Positions 5,274 to 5,730 of a stretch of 5,730 nucleotides of DNA are shown here, piece after piece (the stretch's first letter is position 1; every line of letters begins with the position of its first letter). The notes below the pieces were generated by a model, which made no database searches, was not told where the DNA came from, and worked only from the letters and a program-made list of their open reading frames with translations. The stretch spans positions 1 through 5,730 of the forward strand of contig PWNW01000120.1 in NCBI GenBank assembly GCA_003557605.1, given 5' to 3'. The DNA is from Spirochaetaceae bacterium (GTDB taxonomy: Bacteria > Spirochaetota > Spirochaetia > PWKH01). Position numbers and translations under genes: made by a program.

Positions 5274-5730
5274 AGCTCTGTGAAGCTTCAAGCGCCTGGG
5301 CAAGATCGCCGATAATGTCCTCAATGTGCTCAATGCCGACTGAAAGCCGTATTAGGTCCTGGGTAATTCCGCCTGAGAGCTGATCTTCCTCGGAAAGCTG
5401 GGAATGGGTAGTGCTGGCGGGATGGATGGCCAGCGACTTGGCATCTCCCACATTTGCCAGGTGAGAAAACAGCGACAGGGAGTTGATGAATTTTTCCCCT
5501 GCGTCCCGTCCGCCCTTGATCCCGAAGACAACCATAGCACCGAATCCGCCCTTCAGCTGCGCTTCAGCAATGTTCCGTGACGGGTCCTTTGGAAGCCCTG
5601 GGTATCTGACCCATGAGACCGCATCATGGCTGCTGAGAAATTGTGCAGTTTCCAGGGCGTTGCTGCAATGGCGCTCCATGCGGAGGGGAAGGGTCTCAAT
5701 GCCCTGCAGGAACATCCATGCATTGTCCGG
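5272..5730 (-). CDS. metY: O-acetylhomoserine sulfhydrylase MetY (3' part only)
   Basis: The window holds the last 152 codons; the frame is open to the window edge, so the apparent ATG at 5715 is internal. The fragment is the C-terminal domain of a Cys/Met-metabolism PLP enzyme. It contains Q-G-I-E-T-L-P-L-R-M-E-R-H at 9-21, V-V-F-G-I-K-G-G-R, and the segment S-H-L-A-N-V-G-D-A-K-S-L. H-P-A-S-T-T-H-S-Q and D-L-I-R-L-S-V-G-I-E at 125-134 follow. R128 matches the family arginine that binds the substrate carboxylate. This combination is typical of MetY rather than MetB or MetC. MetY condenses O-acetylhomoserine with sulfide to give homocysteine in the cytoplasm. The PLP-binding lysine lies outside the window. 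metA follows after 9 nt, an operon arrangement that makes biochemical sense because MetA supplies the substrate. Confidence 0.92.
   Translation of the reverse strand, partial: PDNAWMFLQGIETLPLRMERHCSNALETAQFLSSHDAVSWVRYPGLPKDPSRNIAEAQLKGGFGAMVVFGIKGGRDAGEKFINSLSLFSHLANVGDAKSLAIHPASTTHSQLSEEDQLSGGITQDLIRLSVGIEHIEDIIGDLAQALEASQS

Overview
The window looks like an ordinary chromosomal stretch of a free-living bacterium of moderate GC content. The best clue to lineage is the export signal of the gene at 1540-2079, which ends in A-G-G-S-Q-E-E without a lipobox cysteine. From memory, this ending is common in secreted binding proteins of Spirochaeta and Treponema relatives. I therefore lean towards a Spirochaetaceae-type organism, at low to moderate confidence.

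Left part, + strand (1-2079). The 3' end of a TIM-barrel sugar phosphate isomerase/epimerase gene is followed after 12 nt by a complete Gfo/Idh/MocA-family NAD(P)-dependent oxidoreductase. This pairing is typical of operons that oxidise and isomerise sugars or inositols. A perfect 10-bp hairpin holds most of the oxidoreductase stop codon in its loop. A second small unit follows: a 41-residue membrane protein with a near-perfect Shine-Dalgarno, then a secreted DOMON-domain protein that probably binds heme or a sugar. It closes with a good intrinsic terminator at 2106-2149.

Middle (2080-2307). No gene is visible on either strand. The gap holds the DOMON terminator, an 11-bp tandem repeat, a plausible sigma-70 promoter and a second + strand intrinsic terminator that overlaps the stop codon of the convergent gene. 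Together these suggest a short untranslated RNA of about 125 nt, which is the most interesting non-coding signal here.

Right part, - strand (5730 down to 2308). In transcription order this holds metY (O-acetylhomoserine sulfhydrylase, 3' part only), metA (homoserine O-acyltransferase), a divergent GpsA-type glycerol-3-phosphate dehydrogenase, and a D-2-hydroxyacid dehydrogenase overlapping it by ATGA. MetA has a Glu at the position that marks acetyl-CoA rather than succinyl-CoA use. It would then make O-acetylhomoserine, the substrate of the neighbouring MetY, so the two form direct-sulfhydrylation methionine synthesis. The two dehydrogenases appear to have their own promoter in the 97-nt gap after metA.

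I found no mobile element, CRISPR array, tRNA or rRNA, and no evidence of a large undescribed system. The novel leads are modest: the candidate small RNA, the small membrane protein paired with the DOMON protein, and the atypical GpsA paralogue.
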